From: Macrotis lagotis
Lineage: Eukaryota > Chordata > Mammalia > Peramelemorphia > Peramelidae
Direction of reading: 5' to 3'
Assembly: GCF_037893015.1 (NCBI RefSeq)
Contig: NC_133666.1
Coordinates: 619,366,974 to 619,430,973, forward strand
Length of the DNA: 64,000 nt
The notes below the pieces were generated by a model that saw nothing but the letters and a program-made list of their open reading frames with translations, ran no database searches and had not been told where the DNA came from. Positions 1-11,933 of the stretch are shown one piece after another. Both the position numbers and the translations under genes were made by a program. Position 1 is the stretch's first letter. Each line of letters opens with the position of its first letter.

Positions 1-336
1 TCAGAAAGAAAGACAGTCCTACTCTCCCAAGGAAATTATATTAGGAAGCTGAGGAGGCCGGGTGGTTCTGGGAGAAAGCTTAAAATGGGGATTCTAGAAG
101 GAACCTGTCCATCATAAGAAGTTTCTCTATGCCTAGAACCCAATTCTTAGATCCCCTTGCCTTAAGCCTCAGAAATCTGTTGATTTACATGAACTCTCCA
201 TAGTGTCTCTACTTCCTCATCCTCTTCAACATCTGTGGTCACTTAATTTACAAGTATCTCCACTGGGGTGGTGGGGTAGGCAGACCTGTGATTAGGAAAC
301 TTTCAGTGTCCAAACCAAGACTGACACTCATGTCTT

Positions 337-493
337 TTGTTTGTTTGTTTTGTTTTTCTGCTAGGCAAATGGGGTTAAGCTTGCCCAAGGCCACACAGAT
401 AGGTAATTATTAAGTGTCTGAGTTCAGATTTGAACTCAGGTAGTCCTGACTCCAGGGCCAGTGCTCTATCCACTGCGCCACCTAGCTGCCTCA
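337..493 (-). repeat. tRNA-derived marsupial SINE
   Basis: Antisense copy: T-rich start, then GGGGTTAAG, CCACACAG, the B-box complement TTTGAACTCAGG and GCGCCACCTAGCTGCC. An exact 11-base TSD (ACTCATGTCTT) lies at 326-336 and 494-504. The family has tRNA-like A and B boxes and an A-tail, which suggests L1-driven mobilisation. Later SINE entries refer to this family. Confidence 0.9.
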
Positions 494-957
494 ACTCATG
501 TCTTACTTAGTGTTGTTTCCAATGTGCCTATGGGTTTCCTGATGCCAATCCTGGCCACCTGTCTCCTATGTCCTGCTGCCTCTCATGATTTATCTTTGTG
601 GGCTTTTAAAATACTTCTGTTCATCATGATCAAATAAGACCTTTGTAGAGGACTTAGCATAGTGCCTAACCCATAGTAGATGCTTAATGAATGCTTATTC
701 CCTTCCAATACCTTCCCAGTCATGAGCATTGTACAGTAGGATGATCAAGGGTCCCATGAAACTTTTTTAATGATCATGAAGAACATGGGAGCTAACCTTT
801 TCCATTTAACTTCAACTTCTACTGTCATTTATGCTGTATGTAAATAATTTTCCCATATTTTAAATTAATTTATTTTTAGAATTCATTAAAAAAGAATTTT
901 GAGTTCTAAATTCTCTCTACCCACCTGTCCCTCCCCCAAACACTGAGATGGCAATAA

Positions 958-990
<33 letters not shown>
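958..990. repeat. (TG)n microsatellite
   Basis: About 16 TG units. Confidence 0.95.
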
Positions 991-992
<2 letters not shown>

Positions 993-1179
993 ATGTATTT
1001 GAAATCATATGTCAACTTTTTTTTAAATGCCTTTTATTGGTTCATTTTGTCTTTATATTATGGTGATCTCTCTAGAGGCAGCCCTGTAGTACTGTAGAAC
1101 CTTTCTTTTTTAGTGAATTTTTGATTTACAGTGTTATAGTCATTGGGTATCTTCTTGTGGCTTTGCTTTTTTGGTGTAT

Positions 1180-1275
1180 CAGCAAGCATCTATTATGTGC
1201 TCTGCTAAGCTCTAGGGATAAAATGAAAGGCAAAAAATAGTCCCTTTTCCCTGGAAGTTCACAGTATGATGGTTG
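1180..1275 (-). repeat. L2-like LINE 3' end fragment
   Basis: Reads CATCTATTATGTGCTCTGCT followed by AAGCTCTAGGGATA and TAGTCCC, the reverse complement of an L2/MIR-type 3' tail. Confidence 0.5.
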
Positions 1276-1782
1276 ATTTAATTTAGTTTCTCTGGTAGTG
1301 AATTGTCACTAAACAAGAACTCTTGCAGAGTACCAACTCTAAGGTTGATAGGTGCCTAAAGACTGTAATTCTTAGTATTCCTTGTCCCCTTTGATGCTGC
1401 TTTTCCACCATCACTGTAGAAGTGGAAGGGGACTTCAGAGGAGATCTATGTCTTTCTTTGTTATCATTAATACATTATGTGGTGGCCAGCCTATTGGTAC
1501 TGAACCTTTCTACATTTGGCAGGGCTGGGGATCAGAAAACAGATAAAATTTGAAGCTATTTAAGGATGGTAGAACATACAGAGTTCATACTTTATTGACT
1601 TCAAAGTAGATGGTGTTTATAAATGTTATCATATTAGTATTACTTGTCTTAAAAAACCATACCTTCACACCATCTTTAGGTATATTTGAATGTATTTATT
1701 CCTTTTCCATTTGGTGGGTATTGAAGGAATATCAACAGAGATTGACCCTCATCTCTATTTTCTTATCTGGATATAATTTTTT

Positions 1783-1924
1783 TTAAGTTTTTGCAAGGCA
1801 GTGGGGTTAAATGCTTGCCCAAGGCCACACAGCTAGGTAATTTTTAAGTGTCTGAGGCTGGATTTGAACTCAGGTGCTCCTGACTCCAGGACCGTTGTTC
1901 TATCCACTGTGCCACCTAGCTGCC
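1783..1924 (-). repeat. tRNA-derived SINE
   Basis: Antisense copy in a TRMT2B intron. The target CTGGATATAATTTTTTT is duplicated at about 1767 and 1925. Confidence 0.9.
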
Positions 1925-2109
1925 CTGGATATAATTTTTTTGATACCCATCACCTTTTTTGATACTCATCACCATTTTTGAAGAGGGTTTTAGTAGGAAA
2001 CAGGTAACCCTTTGCAAGTGATTTTCCAGTTTACTACATCTTTTTACTGAAAAATATAGAGAATATTCCACTGTACTTTTTTTTAACATGTTATTTTATT
2101 TAATTCTCA

Positions 2110-2285
2110 CAGTAAGCCTGCAACCCTGAGATAGTCACTTAACCTCTGCCTTCCTCAGTTTCTTCATTACAAAATGATAGTAACAGCACCTACCTCCCAG
2201 GGTGGTTGTGGGGCTCAAATGAGATAATAATTCTAAAGTCCTGACAATAGTAAATACTATAACAATATTAATTGTTGTTTAGAGC
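2110..2285 (+). repeat. MIR/CORE-SINE-like element
   Basis: Contains CACTTAACCTCTGCCTTCCT, CAGTTTCTTCATTACAAAAT and a CTCAAATGAGATAATAAT-type core, in sense orientation. Confidence 0.65.
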
Positions 2286-2299
2286 TTTAATTTAACCCA

Positions 2300-2405
2300 T
2301 TTTTTCCCTAAGATCCCAAAGCTAGTAAGTTTCTAAGGCTGAATTTGAATTCATATCTGCCTAGTTCCAAGACCAGTATTCTATCCACCATGCCATCTAC
2401 CTGCC
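2300..2405 (-). repeat. old degenerate SINE
   Basis: CTAAGGCTGAATTTGAATTC then TATCCACCATGCCATCTACC match the antisense SINE body at much lower identity than the other copies. It ends about 110 bases before TRMT2B exon A. Confidence 0.7.
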
Positions 2406-2517
2406 CAAAAGTGGAAGGAAGAAATATGACAGAAACAGCATTATGACTGTGGAAAACTTTATTTGTTAGGCAGTAGGGATCCATTGAAAACATTTTGTTT
2501 ATTTCTCCCCACCTCAG

Positions 2518-2652
2518 GTAAAATTTGAAAGTCTGAAGAAAAATCTGGAGACTCTAGAATCTCGCCTTCGCAAGATTGGCCCTAATAACCCACAGCCCAC
2601 TGCAGCAAAATCGGAGAGGCTATGTTCTCTTCTCCATCATTTTATCCCTTCC
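2518..2652 (+). CDS. TRMT2B: TRMT2B exon A (first in window)
   Basis: Acceptor CCTCAG before 2518 and donor GTAAGT after 2652. It has 45 codons in phase 0/0, beginning [17 protein letters not shown], a charged helical stretch before the methyltransferase core. No preceding coding exon was recognised in 1-2517. Confidence 0.9.
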
Positions 2653-5600
2653 GTAAGTTCCTGCCTTCCTCTCCCAAGGCCCCCAAGCTCTGGGCTCCAT
2701 GAAGCCTCCTTGTGTGGCTGGAGTCAGGTTGTCTCTTGTAGTTGGGTCCTTTTTGGGCACTTCCATAATTTGTCTACATCTGAAGGAAGACTGCTCCTTT
2801 TCTTGAATAGTTTTTGGCCTTGGGTTTCTTTGACCTGTTTTTTCCCCTCTCTCCTTTCTACCCCAACAGCCTGTCGTTGATGGTTACCGAAATAAATCTT
2901 CATTCGCTATAAACCAAGGCCCTGATGGCAACCCAAAGACTGTGGGCTACTACCTGAAGTCTTGGGGAGGTGAGTCTAACCCTGTGACGGGAAGAAATAA
3001 TGATCCCAGGACCTTGGGGACTGGGGAGACCCCAGGAAGATGAGAAACTCCCATAACAATGTCAGGCCTTGGGGAAATAACTAGGAGAGAACAGACCTAT
3101 GGACTCTGCTCAATCCTTATCATAATTGAGTTTTCCTTTTCAGTTCCTTCTTCTGTCCCTGGAACCACAGCCTCCTCATTCCAAAGGCATTGACTTTTGT
3201 CATTTTGAAACTCTTAGAAACTAGCAGTGTTCTACTGCCTTTGGTTAATGGTGTTGCAGCCCAATCCAACCAAACCCAACCAGCACTGACAAAGTACCCA
3301 CAATATGCAAGGTCCTGTGCTGAGTATAGAGACCAATTTAAATATGGTTCCTGCCTTCAAGGAGCTTAACATTTCCCTGGGGGAATACAACATGGATACA
3401 TATAGGTGTGTGAAGCGTACACATCAGCAGTGTGTGTTTATATACATTTATGTATCTGGATCATATGCTATATTGGTGTATTTATTTTTACATGCATACA
3501 CATAAATATATACATATACACATGTATGTATAAAATATGATAATTTGAGAAAAGAGTAAGGACTAATTGCTAAAAGGAACAGGAAAGATTTTCCATAGGA
3601 GTTGGTACATGGGTTAAGCCTTGAAGGAAGGTAAGAATTCTACAATATAGAGGTGAAGAGAGACAACCAGTACAAAAACCTGGAGGTGGGAGATGGAGCG
3701 CTGAGTTCAGGGAACAGCTAGTGGGAGGGATGAATAATGGTAAGAAGGCAGCCTTTTTCTCTGAGGTACTGTCCCATCCTCCTCTGTCTCTTTCCATTCC
3801 CAAGCATCTGAGATTTCCCATTGAACCAAAGGCTATCATTTAAAGTGATTTGCTCCATGTAATATTATGACCCTTATATCAGAAGTCATCAGGTCAGGGG
3901 CAGCTAGCTGGTACTGTGGATAGAGCACTAACTTTGGAATCAGGAGAACCTGAGTTCAAATTCAGCCTCAGACACTTAATAATTGCCTAGCTGTGTGACC
4001 TTGGGCAAGTCATTTAACTATATTGTCTTTTTTTTTAAGGTTTTTACAAGGCAATGGGGCTAAGTGGCTTGCCCAAGGCCACACAGCTAGGTAATTGTCA
4101 AGTATCTGAGACCGGATTTGAACCCAGGTACTCCTGACTCAGGACTGGTGCTGTATCCACTGGGCCACCTAGCCGCCCCTTATATTGTCTTAAATAAATA
4201 AAATTTTTTTAAAAAGTGATCAGATCAGGGGTTTTGGTACTTTTGTCTTCCCTTGGCAAAAAATATTAACTGAGCAATAGAATAAACAATTGCTGTTACT
4301 GAAAAGTTGGGGGGAAGAGGGTACACTGTGCTACTTTGGCAAGTCTAAGACAGGTTGAACAAATATCAGGGAAAATAGCTTTGAAGGACTCTAGAGCACT
4401 GGATCCAGAGTCAGGAGGATCTGATTTCCCGTCTAGCCTCAGATATGTGTTAGCTGTGTGACTGGGCAAGTCACTTAACCTCTTGTCTCCGCTTCCTCAT
4501 CTCTAAAATGGGAATAATTATAGTTCCTATCTCCCAAGGCTGTTGTGAGGATCAAATGAGATAATAATTGCAAATTTGAAAGTGCTTATATACATGCTAG
4601 TTAGTATTAACAATGCGGTGATTCATTGTGGCTTCAGGGAACTAACAGTGAAGCATGTCTCATGTCTCATTCCTCTCTACATAGAGTAGTGGGCTTCAGG
4701 TGCAAAAGTTTAGACTGGGGCAGATTTTTCAGACATGGCTAAGTTGTTTATTTATCTTGCTTGACCACTTGTTACAAGGGAGGGTTCTGTTATATGTGTC
4801 TGTCTTTCTATTATATCAGTGAAGCATTTAGAAGGGGAAAAAAGCCAAGCATCCCTGAATCACTAAATCTCAGTGCTGGAGGGTCCCTTAGAGGCCATTT
4901 CCCTTCTACCATGGGCCTTCTCAGTGCTCATCTAATCTGAGTTTGAAGACCTCCAGGGAGCGGGGTGGGGGGGTACCTGCTACTCCCTGAGACAGCCTGT
5001 TACACTTTGGAACAGCTTGAACTATGAGAAAGTTTTTCCTTAGATCAATACAAAGCATGCCTCTTTGAAACTTCCCCTAGTGTTACGTTCTGGGCCCCAG
5101 AGGAACAAATTTACCCTCTTCCATCTTGGAGATTCTTTGTCTTCTTTAAAGCATCTGCCCATCTACCCCTCCCTGCTTTACAACCTCATTTCCTAACTCT
5201 CAGCCCTTCATTGTCCTGTTCACCCTCTCCAGCTTCTCATCTTAAAATCTGGTCCCTGCAACTGAACTCAGTTGTATGGATGTGAAGCGACTAGGGCAGA
5301 GGTCAACCTAAGGAAATGATCATTTTAGGAAAAGCCACTTAATGTCTCAGAATTCAGTTCACAGGATTTCTTCTATTAAGTAGGATTTCCCTGAGTTATG
5401 TTGAAAGAGGGAATTGGGGTTATTTTGTATTGTTTCCAGAAAATCTTGGAAGAAAGCAGTAGAACTAAATCCTTGTCTTACCTTAGGGTCGAACATTTTC
5501 TGCGTACATCCTAGCCATCTGAAAGATATCCCTGAAAAACACAACCAGGTAGCTCAGGTAAGAAGGGGCAGGGACTCTCTGGGGATGACATCAAGCTTTG

Positions 5601-8600
5601 CTATATGTAGTAGCTAGGTAGTGGCCAAGAAGACCAGGGTGCTAGCCTCCAGTGACCCCAGAGGTTGGGGCTTGCTCTGTTAGTGCACCATTCAGCTTGC
5701 CATCATTGAACTTGAAGAGGTGACCCATTAGGACTGGGCTCTATCTGTATCTGTGTTGAAAAGAACCAAGGGTAAAACAGGGAAATAAATACAGAAGAGA
5801 GATATATTCATATCATATCTCTTGTCAGGGTCATTTGGAGGGCAGAATTGAGGGGAGTTGTAAAGAGGTGTTGGATGGGGAGGTAATAAGAGATATGTCC
5901 TTATCTGAGCCATTTCAGCCTAGTTCTCCTTATCATCTCATGGGGACTACAACCTATTTCCCATCTTTTTCCTATTTGTCTTTGGTGAGGTGGTTAGGGT
6001 TAAGTGACTTGCTCAAGATCACCTAGCTAGTAAGTGTTAAATGTCTGAGGTCAAATTTGAACTCAGGTCCTCCTGACTCTAGGGATAGTGCTTTATCCAC
6101 TGCACCACCTGCCTCTCTCCTTTCTTAAATATCTTAAGAGACCTGAGAAGTAAATTAATGACTCTCATTTAAAAGCATGTTAAGTTTTTTTTCTTTTTTT
6201 TTTTAGATTTTTTTTTCAAGGCAGTGGGGTTAAGTGGCTTGCCTAAGGCCACACAGCTAGGTAATTATTAAGTGTCTGAGGCCAAATTTGAACTCAGGTA
6301 CTCCTGACTCCAGGGCCAGTGCTCTATCCACTGCGCCACCTAGCCGCCCCAAAGCATGTTAAGTTTTGCAAAGCACTTTACTCAAAGTAATCTTTTGATC
6401 TTTTGAAGTATAAGGTGCAAATATATTTACTCCATTTGTAGGTGGGGAAGCTGAAGCCCACATAGGTTAAATGACTTCTCTGTGTTACTCAGCTAGCAGG
6501 TGGTAGAGTTGGGATTCTAGTCCAGAATTTCTGACTTCAAAGCCAGTGTTCTTTCCACTGGTCCATTTGGGTAGGCTGCATTTTATTAATTTATTCATCA
6601 AAAAAATTTTTTTTTTTTTACATTGGTGTTGCTGCTCTCTAACTTCTCCCATTTATTCATTTATTCCTCCCCAACCCCCCCCCCCCATCACTCCATGGAA
6701 TGTTCCCTTGTAGTAAATTATAAACAAAATAAATTGATGCACTGGCCATGTTTGATAATGTACCTTTCACTTCCCACTGTAGTCCCTCCCCCCCATTAAG
6801 AGAATGGACATGGAATGTAGTGTTATGAAAAAAGAAAGTGGTAAAGGCAAAGAATGTTTCTCTAGCCCTCTAATTTTAGTCACCATTACTTGTTTTCTAT
6901 ACAAGTTGAAATTTGGGATGTCAAGTTCAACAAACATTTATAAAATCTTATTGAAGGGGCGGCTAGGTGGCTCAGTGGATAAGAGCACTGGCCCTGGAGT
7001 CAGGAGTACCTGAGTTCAAATCCGGCCTCAGACACTTAATAATTACCCAGTTGTGTGGCCTTGGGCAAGCCACTTAACCCCATTGCCTTGCAAAAAAACC
7101 TAAAAAAAAATCTTACTGAGCTGTTTGAAGTGGTATCCTATTTGTTTTCACCATAAAGAAGAAAAAAATAAGATTATCTAATAAGTTGGTAGATAGGGCC
7201 AGCCTGTAGATCAGTGGATAGAATATTAGGCTTTGAGTCAGTAAGACTAAACGTCATAGGCTAGCCTCAGGCACTTACTAGCGGTGTGACCCTGGTAAGT
7301 CACTTGACCTTCAGTTCTTCATCTGTAAAATGACCTAGAGAAGGAAATGACAGACCCTTCCAGTATCCTTGCCAAGAAAATCCCAAATAGGGTCACAAAG
7401 AGTTGGACACAATTGAAAAACAACTGAACAGCAGCAGCAGATATCTGATTATAGGAGCTAATGGGGGAAAGATGGAATCACTTCCATAGACTGTAAATAA
7501 TAGAATAAAAATATAGCATTGGGGTATCTTATCGGAAATGATTGCCAGAAAAAGATGAATGAACCAGAATGAAATGGTTTTTGTTTCTTTTTGGGGAAGG
7601 GTTGGAGCGTTAAAAATTTGTCCATACAGGGAACTCTTAGGATGGAAACTCCATCCACCAGTGTCTTAACTCAATGTCTCTAAGAGCTTTCTGGGAGCAC
7701 TATGAGTTTACAACTAGTATCTGTCAGAAGTATGATTTGAACCCTAGTCTTCCTGACACCAGGACCAACCTTCTATCTACTATTCTACCTTGTCTTGTGA
7801 CATTGAAATCTTGATTAGTGAGAATATTGAATCCCCAAAGTGGTTGCATGTTTTAAAATTCATATCATTTGTTGTTATGTAGTTTATGAAATTATGTTAA
7901 ATATGGTAATTGGTTCTAGCCCAGTGAAACTAAACAAAGGGGATTCATTATTGGCATCAATCAAGACGTACCTGTATAAATAAGATAACATCATTACTTC
8001 TACAAAAGGAAAAACTTGGATATTATGGAAAGCAAGAACATTGAGGTCCTCTGATAAATAGTCATGGAAGGTGGGTACCATATGCTTTGTATGTTTTCTA
8101 CAAAGGCCAGCATTATAGATACTTAATGATCAGAGATAGAAATGACAGATTATTTTTCTAATGGAAAATTGACTTACAGTCCCAGTTCTCTGCTACCTGT
8201 GGTAAATCCTATCCCCTGTCTAATGATCAGTTTCTCTATATGTAAAAAAAAAAAGTTGAACCCTCTAAGGTCCTGGTTCTACAACCTATTAACCTTATGT
8301 ATTTTCTTTTTTCTCAGTGCTTTGAGGCATTTCTGCAGCAGTCTCCTCTGGGTCCCTACGGGGATTCTCGCAAAGGGGGACCCTGGCATGAGCTCATAGT
8401 GCGCACCACCTTCCTTGGGCACACCATGGCCATTATCATCTTCAATCCTCAGGAATTAAGTCAGGTGAGACAGAGTACTATCTCTGTCTTCCTCAATTTT
8501 CTCAACTGTAAAATTGGAATAATAATAATAGGACTTATCTCACAGGGTTGTCATGAGGATCAAATGAGATAATATTTGTAAAGAGCTTGTTACAGAGTAG

Positions 8601-11600
8601 GCTTTATATAAATGCTAGCTATCATTGTTATTATCATCATCATTATTATTACTCACTTGGATTCAAATAGGTTTTAATGGAAAAACAAACTCTTTAGGAC
8701 CTTATAACATTCTTGTTAAAATGATTTTGTGGTGGTAAGCATGATTTCAGGCTTCAGGGCTGGAGATAAAATGGAACTGGTGTGGACAGAAGAATTAAAG
8801 AGCACAGAATGTGCTATCCTCAGGAGGGAAAGGAGGGAGTTTTGTGTGGAGTCTCTGGGCAAGTTTTGCTTTGGTAGCTGGTGTTGCAAATAAAGTAGAA
8901 TAAAGACACCGATGGGTAATTTCTACTTCATGATGGGATGGAATACCAATTCAGCCACCTGCCTTCAAAAGAACCTTTTTAAGTTCTCTAAGATTGTTTT
9001 TAGGTTTATTATAACCATTGTGGCCAAGCATTACTTCAGGATGCATCCTAGAGGATTTGCCCATGATTTCTTTCTATAGAAGTAATTTTGGGAAGGGTCC
9101 TGTAGAAGCTACCTCTAGCTCTGCAGAGAAATGCCTTGTTGTTCCGGGCTCCTGTGGTTGCTATTTCAAGACAAGGTCTTTCCATGATCAGTCTTCACTT
9201 AACTCCCTATTTTGTGTTCTGGGCAGGAGGAGCTCTGTGTTCAAAAGGAAGAAATAAAGCAGTTTTTCTTCACGGGGCCTGGAGCTGTGTGTGACTTGAC
9301 CTCACTTTATGTGAAAGAAAGGTAAATATAGAGGATGACAAATGGCTACCCAAAGAGATCTGGGAAGTGATGGCCTGAGCGCGCCCCCCCCCCCCCCAAG
9401 TAAGGCTGTCAGGACCTGGGGACCTCTATTGAACTGCAGCATGGTACAAATTTGGAGAGGGGCTTAGTCTGCCCCCAGGAGTCTTCTGGAGGGTCCTTCT
9501 AATAGAGTTCATGAAGGCTCCATTTCCCAGTGGAGCTTCCCTGAAGCTCAGATGGAAGTGATCGCCAATAATCCTGCTATCTCCATGGTAATCTTTTCTC
9601 TTGTCTTTGATTACCAGGACCCCTCGCCACCAACAACTAACTCCTTTCCAGCTCCTTGCTGGAGAGCCTTATCTTTTTGAAGAAATCCTGGGCTTGAAGC
9701 TTCGAATCTCTCCAGGAGCCTTTTTTCAGCTTAATACATCTGCAGCAGAAGTTCTCTACCGCATAGTGGGAGAGCTGGGTAGAGTGGACTTCAACACTGT
9801 CATCCTTGATTTTAGCCATGGAACTGGTAGGTGTGGGTACTCATTTGGGAATCCACATCCTGGTCAACCCCAGGTACCATTTCCCTCCGTTCCTAGTCAC
9901 TGAAAAATAATGGTATGCATCCTATTGGACTAGGCCATTGAAACTCCTGCTTGGTTTCCCTCATTTCTTCAGGTGCCACTGGCCTCTCCCTGGCTCGGCA
10001 GACATCCAAGATCTTCAGTATGGGCCTGGTAGGGCAGGCATTGGAAGATGCTAAATGGACTGCAGCCTTCAATGGTTTGATTCTTACCCTTTGGGGGTAG
10101 ATTATTGGGAGGGGGCAGTATTTCCTTAGCTATGGAGGATTAAGGGGAATGCATACTATTCTGTTAGGGAGAGGATTTTGGAGAAATTAAGGTTGTCCTT
10201 TGGTGGGATTGTAAAAGGGTCCAGTGTTTACTTTCTCAATTTAATTCTTCCTATCTACCAATATAAGGAGGAAAAGATGGAAGTAAGAGGCTAATCTGTT
10301 TGGTAAGAAGAGAGCTAGTGAAATATTCAACAACATAGGTCTGTCCTTCCTCTGGAGAATGCCTTTTTGACATTAGTCTTGGTCAAAGGTGTTTTGTAAT
10401 AATGGAAAGAGTACAAGACTAAAAGGCTGTATTATTTTGGTTAGGTGTCATATCAACATCATAGCCTCTTTGAATTGGAAGGGCTCGTTTGGTCTTATCA
10501 GGTACCTAATCAGGCATTCCCCCATTACATCTTTGAGAGGTACTCCTGCCTCTGCTAGAAGGCCTCTTAGGATGGAAACCCTCCACTTTCTAAGGCAGAT
10601 CATTCCACTTTGGGAGCCTTGCCAAAATATGCCTTTCTGCAACTTTTGCTCATGCTACTTCATATTCTATTTTCTCAGACTAAACAAAATACACCTAATC
10701 TCATTTCCACCCAACAGCCTTTCAGCTTTGTTCTATTTTCTTATATAAAAGATGCCAACAATGGAACCATCCTGTTACCCCTTGGGGCTCTTATTTGGCT
10801 CAAATGAGGTGATACACATGAAATGCTTTGAAACATTATACACTATAATCAGTTTAATGACATGATGAAACATGCTTCTCATCTTCTGACAGGCAGTGAT
10901 GGCCTCAGGATGCAGGATGAGATTTTCATTTTTGGATATGGCTAATGTGGGAATTATGTTTTGCTTGATTTAGACATTTATTTTTTTTAAAAAGGGTTTT
11001 GATCTTTTTCAGCAATAGATATGGGGAGAGGTTGGGAGGAGGAAGCTAAGGATACAGTTTCTTCCCTCATCCCCAAAAAGAGAGAGAAAACAGAAAGAGG
11101 GCAAGAAGGAATCATACACGACAGGATAGTTTTGAAATGTACATAATGAATTTATTTTTAAAATGAAAAACAAGTTCCACATCAAAGAGATTAAATTTAT
11201 AGTTTTGTATGTAGAATCTTCTGTCCGACAGTGTGATGAAAATGTTCATTTTAGTTGGTGTTGACAAGTTCAGGATAAAAGATGAAAACACTTTTTAAAA
11301 TATAAAGCAAGCACTTTATAAAATTATTATCATATATAATATATATATATATATATGTTTAAAGGTTTACTGGGACTTGGGACAAATTGGGAAAACCCTG
11401 GCTTCTACAAATGCCCAGGAAAGATTAAAATTTTCTTTTCCTGGCCTCTGGAAGTCACTGCCTGGAAAAGGAGGCATTTCTGAGGACTTCTCTTCTCTGC
11501 AGGTATCACCAATTGGGAATCCCACCCTAGCGATGTGAAAAAGATTATGTCACAGCTATTAGAGTCCCAGGAGGATGGCCAGTCACTCATGGCTTTGGTG

Positions 11601-11894
11601 GACCCATCCCAGTGTGGACTAAGTAAGGGCAGATTGATTCTCTGTTAAAGAATATTTTCCCCATTACCCATTTCTACTTACTTTATTTAAAAAACAATTT
11701 TTTTATTGATGCCTTTTTTTTTTTAACATTAGTCAATTCCTTCCCCTACCTCTCATTGAAATGTGGCAAGGGAAGAAAATTAAGCCTTTCATCTCATGCA
11801 GAAACTATGTCTTACAATACGATTTTTCTGGTCTGCTAGCTTCCCACCTAACAATCGGGAAGAGGTCCATTATGATATCTTTTCTCTGGGGCCT

Positions 11895-11933
<39 letters not shown>

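Noticed and set aside
1..2517. Upstream TRMT2B exon inside the window
   Set aside because: No in-phase open stretch resembling the TRMT2B N-terminal region with proper splice sites was found before 2518.
6955..7106. tRNA gene suggested by A- and B-box-like words
   Set aside because: The same words recur in every SINE copy, and no cloverleaf with an acceptor stem and anticodon arm can be drawn. They are SINE promoters.
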